Notes under the pieces: generated by a model | Seen by the model: only the letters and a program-made list of their open reading frames with translations | What the model was told of the DNA's origin: nothing | Database searches by the model: none | Shown: positions 6,226 to 12,749 of the stretch, piece after piece | How the letters are laid out: each line of letters starts with the position of its first letter | Position numbering within the stretch: the first letter of the stretch is position 1 | Position numbers and translations under genes: made by a program | Source: an uncultured Clostridia bacterium | GTDB lineage: Bacteria; Bacillota; Clostridia; Christensenellales; Borkfalkiaceae | Assembly: GCA_934230055.1 (NCBI GenBank) | Contig: CAKQEE010000014.1 | Span: forward strand, 1-14,333 | Direction of reading: 5' to 3' | Length of the DNA: 14,333 nucleotides

Positions 6226-6906
6226 ATGAAAATAACCTTTGCGACGGCGGATACCGTGAACGGCGCGTGGCAGCGGCGGCTTGACAGAATAGGCAAAAGC
6301 GACCTTGTGGCGTTCGGGTTTAACGGGCTCGGACTTGTGAGCTACAAAAAAGAGCTTTGCGGGGAAACGGAATATTTTCAGGACGTGGCAAGGCTTTCCC
6401 GTCAGATTTCCGCAACGGTTATAAGCGGTTGCGACACGGATACCTACGGAGTGTTCCGTCATTCCGCGGTGATTGCGGATAAAGGCAAAATCCTCGGCGT
6501 AACGGATATGGTTCATTCTTTGGAAGACAGCGAATTCGTTGCGGGCGGGGGCTTCCGCGTATACGAAGCTTCCGCGGGCAAAATAGGCGTTATCGTCGGC
6601 GAAGATTTATATTTTCCCGAATCGGCGCGCGTGCTTGCCCAGTGCGACGCGGACGTTATAATCTGTTTGTTCAAAAAATTATCGGGCTTCGCACCGCAAA
6701 TAATGTTGCGGGCGGGGGCTTTCGCAAACGGCGTGGTTATGGGCTTGTGCGCGGAAAACTACGCGGCTTTGTCAAACACACGCGGGAATATCTGCGCCGC
6801 CTCCTCTTCGGACTTTTTGCGCGCGGAAGTAAAAACGGAAAAAGATTATCGGCTTATAAGTTCCCGCCGCCGCGGGCTTTACAGAGATTTCGGCGCGGGG
6901 TATTAG
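6226..6906 (+). CDS. nitrilase-superfamily-like protein lacking the catalytic triad
   Basis: This 226-residue protein has the carbon-nitrogen hydrolase fold, somewhat shorter than the usual 260-280. Recognisable landmarks are the early strand 'SDLVAF' (25-30), 'HSAVIADKGKILG' (79-91), the His97 region, 'GKIGVIVGEDLYFPESARVL' (118-137, equivalent to the catalytic elbow GxxxCYDxxFPE) and 'LRAGAFANGVVMGLCAEN' (161-178). Aligned by eye, the triad Glu, Lys and Cys fall on Phe32, Met95 and Gly125, so amidase or nitrilase chemistry is not expected. The frame is intact with a good promoter and RBS, so it looks like a functional pseudoenzyme rather than a decaying gene. It lies between dusB and trmL, which hints at, but does not prove, a link with tRNA modification or a scaffold or ligand-binding role. 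Confidence 0.75.
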   Translation: MKITFATADTVNGAWQRRLDRIGKSDLVAFGFNGLGLVSYKKELCGETEYFQDVARLSRQISATVISGCDTDTYGVFRHSAVIADKGKILGVTDMVHSLEDSEFVAGGGFRVYEASAGKIGVIVGEDLYFPESARVLAQCDADVIICLFKKLSGFAPQIMLRAGAFANGVVMGLCAENYAALSNTRGNICAASSSDFLRAEVKTEKDYRLISSRRRGLYRDFGAGY

Positions 6907-6950
6907 CGGCGCGTCGGCGGCGTGCAAATACTTAAAGCGGCGCGTCGGCG
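6905..6950. repeat. 15-bp GC-rich direct repeat
   Basis: AGCGGCGCGTCGGCG occurs at 6905-6919 and again at 6936-6950, starting in the stop codon of the nitrilase-like gene. Farther on, ACGCCGT-ATCG-ACGGCG forms a short hairpin (about 6965-6981) and CCGACG pairs back to CGTCGG. No T-run follows, so it is not a convincing terminator. Confidence 0.5.
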
Positions 6951-7040
6951 TCACGTAAGATATAACGCCGTATCGACGGCGCACCGACGGTTAAAAAAAC
7001 GAGGAAATAAAACGCGAAAGAAAAAAAGGAGCGTATAAAT

Positions 7041-7532
7041 ATGGCTTTTAATATAGTTTTGGTAGAACCGGAAATTCCGCAGAACGCGGGAAATATAGCA
7101 AGGACTTGCGCCGTTACGGGAAGCGTTTTGCATCTCGTGCGTCCGCTCGGCTTCGAGGTGACGGATAAGCAGCTTAAAAGGGCGGGACTCGATTACTGGC
7201 ACTTCCTCGATATAAGATACTACGACAATATAGAAGAGGTTATGGACAAGTATTATAACGGCGAAAACTTTTGGTTTTTCTCTACCAAGGCGCAGCACGT
7301 TCACTCGGACGTAATTTATAAAGACGGAGACTTTCTCGTTTTCGGCAAGGAAACGAAAGGGCTTCCCGAACCTCTTCTTAAAAAGTATTACGACAGGTGC
7401 GTAAGGCTTCCTATGAGAGACGAAACACGTTCTCTTAACCTTTCCAACTCCGTGTGCGTGGGCGTGTACGAAGCTTTGCGCCAGAATAATTACGCGGGGC
7501 TTAAAACGGAAGGGAAAATACCCGAAAGATAA
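7041..7532 (+). CDS. trmL: TrmL, tRNA (cytidine/uridine-34-2'-O)-methyltransferase
   Basis: This 163-residue SPOUT-class enzyme uses S-adenosylmethionine to 2'-O-methylate the wobble nucleotide of certain leucine tRNAs. The family length is about 155-165 residues. The three SPOUT motifs are visible: PQNAGNIARTCA (13-24), the knot strand LVFGKETKGLP (99-109) and RSLNLSNSVCVGVYEAL (130-146), which forms the trefoil-knot cofactor pocket. AGGAG lies 9 bases before the ATG. It follows the nitrilase-like gene by 134 bases and probably shares its transcript, as no promoter is obvious in the gap. Confidence 0.95.
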   Translation: MAFNIVLVEPEIPQNAGNIARTCAVTGSVLHLVRPLGFEVTDKQLKRAGLDYWHFLDIRYYDNIEEVMDKYYNGENFWFFSTKAQHVHSDVIYKDGDFLVFGKETKGLPEPLLKKYYDRCVRLPMRDETRSLNLSNSVCVGVYEALRQNNYAGLKTEGKIPER

Positions 7533-7602
7533 CTTTTTGTGAAATATAAGCGGAGCGAATATCTCTTTTAATACCTAAAAGCGTGCGTATCGAAAGGGAT
7601 AT

Positions 7603-7637
7603 AAAAAAGAAATGCCGCGTATTACTGCTTTTTTTAA
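7603..7637 (+). terminator. probable bidirectional terminator after trmL
   Basis: An A-run and a T-run flank a short stem: AAAAAAG pairs with CTTTTTT, and AATGC pairs with GTATT through one G-U, around a CGC loop. The GC content is low, so strength is uncertain, but it sits between the trmL stop and the promoter of the next gene. Confidence 0.45.
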
Positions 7638-7656
7638 CCTACCCGCTATAAAAAAG

Positions 7657-7686
7657 TTGACTAATTGCAGTCTCGTGTTGTATTAT
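7657..7686 (+). promoter_or_regulatory. sigma-A-like promoter of the Na/Pi cotransporter gene
   Basis: TTGACT (7657-7662) and TATTAT (7681-7686) are separated by 18 bases and lie 48 bases before the ATG. No PHO-box-like direct repeat is apparent, so phosphate control is not shown by the sequence. Confidence 0.6.
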
Positions 7687-7733
7687 AGAAACGCTTGCTT
7701 TTATACTAAAAGAAAAAGATATAAGGAATTTTT

Positions 7734-9407
7734 ATGGGCAACGGTGTATTGGAAAACGTTTTCTTTCTGCTCGGCGGAATGGCGATGATGCTTTTCGGTA
7801 TGCACGTGATGGGCAATAATTTAGAGCGCGTCGCGGGTAATAACCTTAAAAAGCTTCTCGGCAAAATGACGAGCAACCGCTTTGCGGGCGTAGGCGTCGG
7901 CGCGACTATGACCGTTATTATGCAAAGCTCGGCGGCAACCACCGTTATGCTCGTAGGTTTCGTGAACGTCGGACTTATGACGCTTGCGCAGGCGACCTCG
8001 GTCATAATGGGCGCGAATATCGGCACGACGGTCACGGCGCAATTCTTGTCGCTCGTGGGAGTGGGCTTCAACGCGGCGGCTTATTGCTGTCTTGTGGCGG
8101 CGGCGGGTGCGGTTATGGGCTTGTTTATCAAAAATGATAAAGTAAACAAGGTCGGCTATATTCTTCTCGCACTCGGCATGATTTTTTTGGGACTCGAAGT
8201 AATGAGTCTTTCCGTTAATCAGATTATCTACGAAGATCCCGAAACGAAACATATTTTAAAGCCGTTTTTCGACGTGCTTTTCCGCGGCGACCATTTTCCC
8301 GTCGTTCTGATTATCATAGGCGCGGCGGTTACCGCACTTATTCAAAGTTCTACCGCTATAACGGGTATTCTCATCGTTCTGGGTTCGAGCATCAGTTTGC
8401 CGAACGCCGTATTCATCATTTTAGGTTCTAATATAGGTACGTGCGTGACCGCTATGATTTCCAGTATCGGCACTTCCACAAACGCAAGGCGTACCGCGCT
8501 CATTCACCTTTTATTTAACGTTTTCGGCTGTCTTATCGTACTTGCTCCGCTTTGGATTTGGCAAAAAGAGTTCGTGTCTTTTATGGAGGCGATAAGCGGT
8601 GCTTCGAGAGAACGTCAGATTGCAAACTTCCACACTCTTTTCAACGTATTCACCACGATAGTTTTATTGCCGTTCGTAAAAGGCATAGTTTATCTTGCTA
8701 CGCAGATTATAAGACCTAGAAAGAACGAAGAAGAAAATCCTATGCGCTTTATGTTCATAGACGAAAGACTTCTCGATACCCCGCCAATCGCGGTGAACAA
8801 TACAAAGAAGGAAATCGTAAGAATGTTCGGCATAGCGAAAACGAACATAGACCTTGCGGTTGCCATGCTTGTAGACGGCAAGTACGATAACGCCGCAGAA
8901 ATTCGCACCAACGAGGAAACGGTAAACTTCCTTAACAGGAACATAACCGCTTACTTAACCGCTCTTTCCGGCAAAGACCTTGCTTTGCAGGACGAAAAGA
9001 AAGTCGGCTCTTATTATCACGTGGTAACGGACGTGGAGAGAGTGGGCGACTATGCGGAAAACATTATGGAATACGCGCTCCGCTTAAAGGACGAGGGGGT
9101 AGACTTCTCGCAGACAGCAAAAGAGGAGCTTAAAGAAGTGGCGGATACTGTGGATAACCTTTACGAGGCGGTGATAAAAGCCTTTGACGAGCGCGACCTT
9201 TCCGCGCTTCATAAGGTAGACGAGCTGGAAGAGATGATAGACCAGTTTAACGTAGACCTCGAAATGAAGCATATAGAACGCCTTAAAAAAGCGGAGTGTT
9301 CCGCACAGGTAGGCTCGGTGTATCTGCAAACCGTTTCTAATCTGGAAAGGGTGGGCGACCATATGACGAACGTGGCTTTCAGCATAAAACAATACGTTCA
9401 TTCTTAA
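7734..9407 (+). CDS. Na/Pi cotransporter family protein with C-terminal PhoU-like domain
   Basis: This 557-residue membrane protein probably moves inorganic phosphate with sodium (NptA/YjbB type). The transporter half has the internal duplication typical of the family: MQSSAATTVMLVGF (63-76) with GANIGTT (93-99), and IQSSTAITGILIVLG (203-217) with GSNIGTCVT (231-239). Helices end near residue 325. The soluble C-terminal part (about 355-557) is helical and PhoU-like, with 'ERVGDYAENI' and 'LERVGDHMTNV' repeats that mark the two three-helix bundles and likely bind metal or sense phosphate. AAGGA precedes the ATG by six bases. It stands alone between its own promoter and the next promoter; direction of transport is inferred only from family. 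Confidence 0.92.
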   Translation: MGNGVLENVFFLLGGMAMMLFGMHVMGNNLERVAGNNLKKLLGKMTSNRFAGVGVGATMTVIMQSSAATTVMLVGFVNVGLMTLAQATSVIMGANIGTTVTAQFLSLVGVGFNAAAYCCLVAAAGAVMGLFIKNDKVNKVGYILLALGMIFLGLEVMSLSVNQIIYEDPETKHILKPFFDVLFRGDHFPVVLIIIGAAVTALIQSSTAITGILIVLGSSISLPNAVFIILGSNIGTCVTAMISSIGTSTNARRTALIHLLFNVFGCLIVLAPLWIWQKEFVSFMEAISGASRERQIANFHTLFNVFTTIVLLPFVKGIVYLATQIIRPRKNEEENPMRFMFIDERLLDTPPIAVNNTKKEIVRMFGIAKTNIDLAVAMLVDGKYDNAAEIRTNEETVNFLNRNITAYLTALSGKDLALQDEKKVGSYYHVVTDVERVGDYAENIMEYALRLKDEGVDFSQTAKEELKEVADTVDNLYEAVIKAFDERDLSALHKVDELEEMIDQFNVDLEMKHIERLKKAECSAQVGSVYLQTVSNLERVGDHMTNVAFSIKQYVHS

Positions 9408-9444
9408 AAAATTCGCGTATTTTACGAAAAACGACAAAATAACG

Positions 9445-9477
9445 AGCGATTTGTCGGTTTTATCTTGACAAATCGCT
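9445..9477. promoter_or_regulatory. 11-bp perfect palindrome overlapping the BY-kinase promoter -35
   Basis: AGCGATTTGTC (9445-9455) and GACAAATCGCT (9467-9477) are exact inverted copies separated by 11 bases. The right arm contains most of the TTGACA -35 element. No T-run follows, so an operator is a better reading than a terminator for the upstream gene. Confidence 0.55.
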
Positions 9478-9493
9478 ATATATATATTAAAAT
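9465..9493 (+). promoter_or_regulatory. sigma-A-like promoter of the BY-kinase gene
   Basis: A consensus TTGACA (9465-9470) and TAAAAT (9488-9493) have ideal 17-base spacing, 35 bases ahead of the ATG. The -35 is embedded in the palindrome at 9445-9477, so a bound repressor would block RNA polymerase. Confidence 0.7.
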
Positions 9494-9528
9494 AATCGAG
9501 ATAAACCTTTTCAAGAAGGGGAGAGAGT

Positions 9529-10884
9529 ATGGAAAACGAAAAAAACGGAATAAGTCTCGGCGACGTCTGGTATATCGTAAAAAAATACTGGATTATGATG
9601 CTCGCGGTGATAATCGCGGCAACGGCGGTCGGCGCGGCGTATTCCGTTATGAGAAAACAACAATACAGGGCTTCCACCAGCGTTATGATCAAAGCCGACC
9701 TCGGCGGAGACAAGGCGGAAAAAAGCGATATTCAGTACAGCAGTCTTTATACGCCTACCATTCTGGAAGTTATGGGTTCTGCCATAATAATGGAAAGAGC
9801 GGGCGTGATGCTCGGGGAAAACGTTTCCGTTTCGGGTGCTAAATTCACCGCGAAGCAGAATAACGACCAAGCGTGGGTAGCCACCGTAACTTACGTTGCG
9901 GGAGATGGCGAAGAGGCAAGGGATAAGCTTCTTGCAATCATAAACAGCTTTAACGACTACGCACAGGAAAAAGAAGATAACGGCAGCTACAAAAACTTTC
10001 AGGGCAGGGTGGAACTTAGAGTTTTAAGCGAAACCCCCGCGATAACCAACGTTTATTCGGCGACCAAAACCACAGTTTTGTTCTTCGTTGTCGGCATAGT
10101 CGCCGCGCTGCTCGTGTCGCTTGCCATGTACTTTATAAACGACAGAATCACCACGGTAGACCGCGTGGAATCGATAAGCGGAAAGAAAAACATTTTAAGC
10201 ATAGTTTCCGTTAAGGGCAGAAAAAAAGAAAATCAAACCGAGCTTCTTCATATGAATCTCGAAAAGCTTGCCGATACTCTCGTGTTCCTGCACGAAGGTG
10301 ACAGCGACAAGGTTTATCAGATACAGTCGAGCGTTCCGGGCGAGGGGAAAACTACCGTTTCCGCGAACCTTGCGATAGCCCTCGGCGCGATAGGCAAAAA
10401 GGTTCTCGTTCTCGAATGTGATTTCCGTAAACCGAACCTTCACAGAGCGTTCAAGCTCAAACGCCAGCTCGGTATGACCGATTACTTCAAAGACGAGAAG
10501 AAGTTGGAACAGGTTATCAAAAAGACGGAGTATCAGAACGTTTACGCCGTTACCTGCGGCAGCACGGTAGACAACCCCACCATTTTGTTTATGTCGGGCA
10601 AGTTCGGCAGCCTCATTTCGCAGGCGCGCGATAATTTCGATTTCGTTCTTCTCGATTGTCCTCCCGTCGGCGGAGCTTCGGACTTTATCTGTATTTCGAG
10701 AAGCACGGACGCGACTATTCTCGTAGTCGGGTGCGACAGGGTAAGCTCCCGTCAGCTTAAGGGTACCGTTTCCGACCTCGAAGAGAGCGGAGCGAACGTT
10801 CTGGGAACCGTGTTCAATTTTGCCGGCAGAAAAAAACACCGCGACTATTACTACAAGTCTTATAAAGAGAACGCCGCGGAGTAA
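9529..10884 (+). CDS. fused Wzz-like/BY-kinase polysaccharide biosynthesis tyrosine autokinase
   Basis: This 451-residue protein controls capsule or exopolysaccharide assembly at the membrane (CpsC+CpsD or Wzc type). The N-terminal Wzz-like part has helices at about 21-39 and 181-203 flanking an extracytoplasmic domain. The cytoplasmic bacterial tyrosine-kinase domain has Walker A VPGEGKTT (269-276), Walker A' VLECDFRKP (294-302) and Walker B FVLLDCPP (372-379). It ends in a tyrosine cluster (Tyr440, 441, 442 and 445), the usual autophosphorylation site. GGGGAG lies eight bases before the ATG. In most Bacillota the two halves are separate genes; here they are one chain as in Proteobacterial Wzc but with a much shorter periplasmic-type domain. 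No glycosyltransferase, Wzx or Wzy gene is nearby in this window. Confidence 0.92.
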   Translation: MENEKNGISLGDVWYIVKKYWIMMLAVIIAATAVGAAYSVMRKQQYRASTSVMIKADLGGDKAEKSDIQYSSLYTPTILEVMGSAIIMERAGVMLGENVSVSGAKFTAKQNNDQAWVATVTYVAGDGEEARDKLLAIINSFNDYAQEKEDNGSYKNFQGRVELRVLSETPAITNVYSATKTTVLFFVVGIVAALLVSLAMYFINDRITTVDRVESISGKKNILSIVSVKGRKKENQTELLHMNLEKLADTLVFLHEGDSDKVYQIQSSVPGEGKTTVSANLAIALGAIGKKVLVLECDFRKPNLHRAFKLKRQLGMTDYFKDEKKLEQVIKKTEYQNVYAVTCGSTVDNPTILFMSGKFGSLISQARDNFDFVLLDCPPVGGASDFICISRSTDATILVVGCDRVSSRQLKGTVSDLEESGANVLGTVFNFAGRKKHRDYYYKSYKENAAE

Positions 10885-10934
10885 ATTTTCGAAGCAAATT
10901 CGCGCGGAAAGGGTTTACGGAGCGGATTCGCAAA

Positions 10935-10971
10935 GCGGGCTTTCAAAGCGCGTTCGCATAGCGAAGCCCGC
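10935..10971. repeat. GC-rich hairpin in the gap after the BY-kinase gene
   Basis: GCGGGCTT (10935-10942) pairs with AAGCCCGC (10964-10971), and AGCGG farther out pairs with CCGCT. There is no T-run, so it is a poor terminator. The surrounding bases 10885-11070 are GC-rich with repeated AAAGCG, GCGCG and CCCGCC words and hold no supportable gene; it may be a degenerate repeat element. Confidence 0.35.
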
Positions 10972-11073
10972 CGCTCTGAAATTAAAGCCCGCCGCAAAAG
11001 CGTTTAAGGCGTAAAAGCCGCGCAGCTTATATCGGGCGCGTTCGGCGGTTGACCATTAAACCGACCTCGTAAA

Positions 11074-11109
11074 AAGGGTTTTTTGCAGGTTGAGGGCAAC
11101 AAAACCCTT
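11074..11109. terminator. hairpin with T-run on the minus strand
   Basis: AAGGGTTTT-TTGC pairs with GCAACAAAACCCTT, one base bulged. A T-run follows only when read on the minus strand (complement of AAAAA at 11071-11075). As no minus-strand gene ends here, it may be a relic, or may act as a transcriptional block from the right. Confidence 0.4.
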
Positions 11110-11116
11110 AAAAGTA

Positions 11117-11145
11117 TTGACTTATAGCGAAAATAATTATATAAT
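11117..11145 (+). promoter_or_regulatory. strong sigma-A-like promoter of the DUF1858 gene
   Basis: TTGACT (11117-11122) and a perfect TATAAT (11140-11145) have 17-base spacing. The predicted start near 11152 falls inside the left arm of the hairpin at 11149-11173. Confidence 0.75.
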
Positions 11146-11148
11146 AAA

Positions 11149-11179
11149 ACGGTAAAATTTCGGGTTTTACCGTTTTTTT
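11149..11179 (+). terminator. terminator-like hairpin overlapping the transcription start
   Basis: ACGGTAAAA and TTTTACCGT (11149-11157, 11165-11173) form a perfect 9-bp stem with a 7-base loop followed by six more T. It would stop readthrough from the left. RNA begun at the adjacent promoter would lack the first bases of the stem and form a weaker hairpin, so the arrangement could be an insulator or an attenuator. Confidence 0.65.
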
Positions 11180-11226
11180 AAGGTTAAATCCAAAAAGCCT
11201 AAAAGCAAATCGGAGGAATAAATATT

Positions 11227-11427
11227 ATGGCAAACAAAATTACCGAAAACACCACTATTTTTGAAGCGATTCAGATTAACCCCAAGGCGGGCGACATTCT
11301 TATGAAATACGGCATGCATTGCCTCGGTTGCGCGCTCGCTCACGGCGAAACCGTAGGCGAAGCGGCAGACGTGCACGGCGCGGACCTTGCGAAAATGCTC
11401 GAAGAGCTTAACGCTCCCGCAGACTGA
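11227..11427 (+). CDS. DUF1858 protein (hybrid-cluster-protein-associated redox disulfide domain)
   Basis: This 66-residue cytoplasmic protein matches the DUF1858 layout: 'TTIFEAIQINPKAGDILMKYGMHCLGCALAHGETVGEAA', with the CxxC pair at Cys32 and Cys35. Relatives are often encoded near hybrid cluster protein or other anaerobic redox enzymes and are presumed to use the disulfide for redox or metal binding; the precise role is not established. GGAGG lies 11 bases before the ATG. The zinc-ribbon gene follows 38 bases later and is probably cotranscribed. No Hcp gene is in this window. Confidence 0.88.
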   Translation: MANKITENTTIFEAIQINPKAGDILMKYGMHCLGCALAHGETVGEAADVHGADLAKMLEELNAPAD

Positions 11428-11465
11428 TTTTTCCGTAAAGGACGAAAGGAAAAGGATATTTATAC

Positions 11466-12578
11466 ATGAGCGAAGAAGCGGGAAAGAGCTTTGAAAAAAT
11501 AGGCGCGGAAGGTCGCAGAGTAGGCACGGAAACGGAAAAATGTCCTTCGTGCGGGTCGAATATGGTGTTCGATCCGGAAGGGCAATGCCTTTCTTGTCCT
11601 CATTGCGGCACGAATGTGCAGTTTGAAAAGGGCGACACGGCGAAAGAGCTGGATTTATCTTCCGCGCTTGGCAAAGACAGGCAATGGAACGCGGAAGAAG
11701 CGGTAGTCTTTTCCTGCGATAACTGCGGCGCAAAGGTCGTGCTGAAAGCGGGGCAGACCGCAAAGCTTTGCCCGTTCTGCGGAACGGCTCATGTTCGTAA
11801 AACGGAAGAGCTTGCGGGGCTTAGACCTAACGGACTTATCCCTTTCTCGTTCGGAGAAGAAAAGGCGGTCGAATATTCCAAAACGTGGGCGAAAAAGCGT
11901 TTTTTCGCACCGAGGAAGTTTAAAAAACACCTCACCGCGGAAAACGTGAACGGCGTTTATATGCCTTGTTTTACCTTCGACAGCCACACCACTTCCTGTT
12001 ACGAGGGGAGAATAGGCACCACGCATACGCGTACGGTGGGTTCCGGAAAAAATCGCAGAACGGAAACCTATACCGTCTGGCGCAATATAAGCGGCACTTA
12101 TTACGACGATTTCAACGACGTTCTTATAACCGCCGGTTCCAAACTCGATCAGCAAAAGCTGGATAAAATCCGCCCGTACGATACCGACGCGGGAAAGGTT
12201 TACGAAGAAAACTACCTTTTGGGCTTTATGGCGTATCAGTACGACGAGGGGCTTGACGGGTGCTGGGAAAAAGCGAAGGGCGTTATAGACAAGGAATTGC
12301 GCAACAGAATTTTGTCGCAGTATTCTTACGACAGAGTTGCCTATCTTAATGTTTCCACGCGGCACGAAAGGGTTACTTATAAATACGTGATGCTGCCCGT
12401 ATACGTCGGCAACTACAATTACAAGAAAAAGCTTTTCAATTTTTACGTCAACGGCGAATCGGGAAGGACTTGGGGTAGATACCCGAAGTCGGTGCCGAAG
12501 ATTTTGTCTTTGGTGCTTATCGGCGCGGCTCTCGTGGGGCTTGCAGCGTGGTATTTCGTCACAAATGGCGGCATGTAG
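11466..12578 (+). CDS. double zinc-ribbon protein with C-terminal membrane anchor
   Basis: This 370-residue protein starts with two rubredoxin/TFIIB-like zinc ribbons. One is CPSC at 26-29 with CPHC at 44-47 (an extra Cys41 lies between), the other is CDNC at 84-87 with CPFC at 102-105. A long middle domain (about 120-340) includes 'NGLIPFSFGEEKAVEY', 'YMPCFTFDSHTTSCYEGRIG' and 'YKYVMLPVYVGNYNYKKKLF', a pattern I associate with uncharacterised Clostridia proteins annotated as TFIIB-type zinc-ribbon-containing. A single hydrophobic helix lies at about 345-366, four residues from the end, so the bulk is probably cytoplasmic and tail-anchored. AAAGGA precedes the ATG by about 10 bases. Function is unknown; similarity to PriA-type primosome annotations is likely due only to the ribbons. 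Confidence 0.78.
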   Translation: MSEEAGKSFEKIGAEGRRVGTETEKCPSCGSNMVFDPEGQCLSCPHCGTNVQFEKGDTAKELDLSSALGKDRQWNAEEAVVFSCDNCGAKVVLKAGQTAKLCPFCGTAHVRKTEELAGLRPNGLIPFSFGEEKAVEYSKTWAKKRFFAPRKFKKHLTAENVNGVYMPCFTFDSHTTSCYEGRIGTTHTRTVGSGKNRRTETYTVWRNISGTYYDDFNDVLITAGSKLDQQKLDKIRPYDTDAGKVYEENYLLGFMAYQYDEGLDGCWEKAKGVIDKELRNRILSQYSYDRVAYLNVSTRHERVTYKYVMLPVYVGNYNYKKKLFNFYVNGESGRTWGRYPKSVPKILSLVLIGAALVGLAAWYFVTNGGM

Positions 12579-12661
12579 CGGAAAAATTCGCTCGTAAACC
12601 GCAAAATTCAAAGAAAATCGTCGCAAAACGTTTTTTTATACAAAAAATTTTTGAAATATCA

Positions 12662-12691
12662 TTGACCGCAAGGGCGGAAATGTTATATAAT
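12662..12691 (+). promoter_or_regulatory. sigma-A-like promoter of secDF
   Basis: TTGACC (12662-12667) and TATAAT (12686-12691) are 18 bases apart and 58 bases ahead of the secD ATG. The gap 12579-12661 shows only A/T-runs and no convincing terminator. Confidence 0.65.
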
Positions 12692-12749
12692 TTTTAATAG
12701 GCTTGTTTTAAAGTAAAGCGGCGGCGCAGGTCGTCGCACGGAGGCAAAA

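Noticed and set aside
6031..6516. 161-codon minus-strand frame
   Set aside because: Lies across the end of dusB and start of the nitrilase-like gene; no RBS or motif, and both overlapped genes are well supported.
9084..9713. 209-codon minus-strand frame across the Na/Pi gene and BY-kinase start
   Set aside because: Covers the PhoU-like domain and a good promoter on the other strand; the translated product has no recognisable domain.
10820..11014. 64-codon plus-strand frame at the end of the BY-kinase gene
   Set aside because: Overlaps the kinase C-terminus in another frame, has no RBS and a low-complexity Lys/Ala/Arg composition from the GC-rich repeat words.
11655..12626. 323-codon minus-strand frame opposite the zinc-ribbon gene
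   Set aside because: The plus-strand frame has ordered CxxC pairs, an RBS and a membrane helix; the antisense product is Arg/Val/Phe-rich without a motif.
12601..12661. Terminator after the zinc-ribbon gene
   Set aside because: There is a T-run at about 12631-12637, but the only stem is three base pairs (CGT/ACG), so it is too weak to call.
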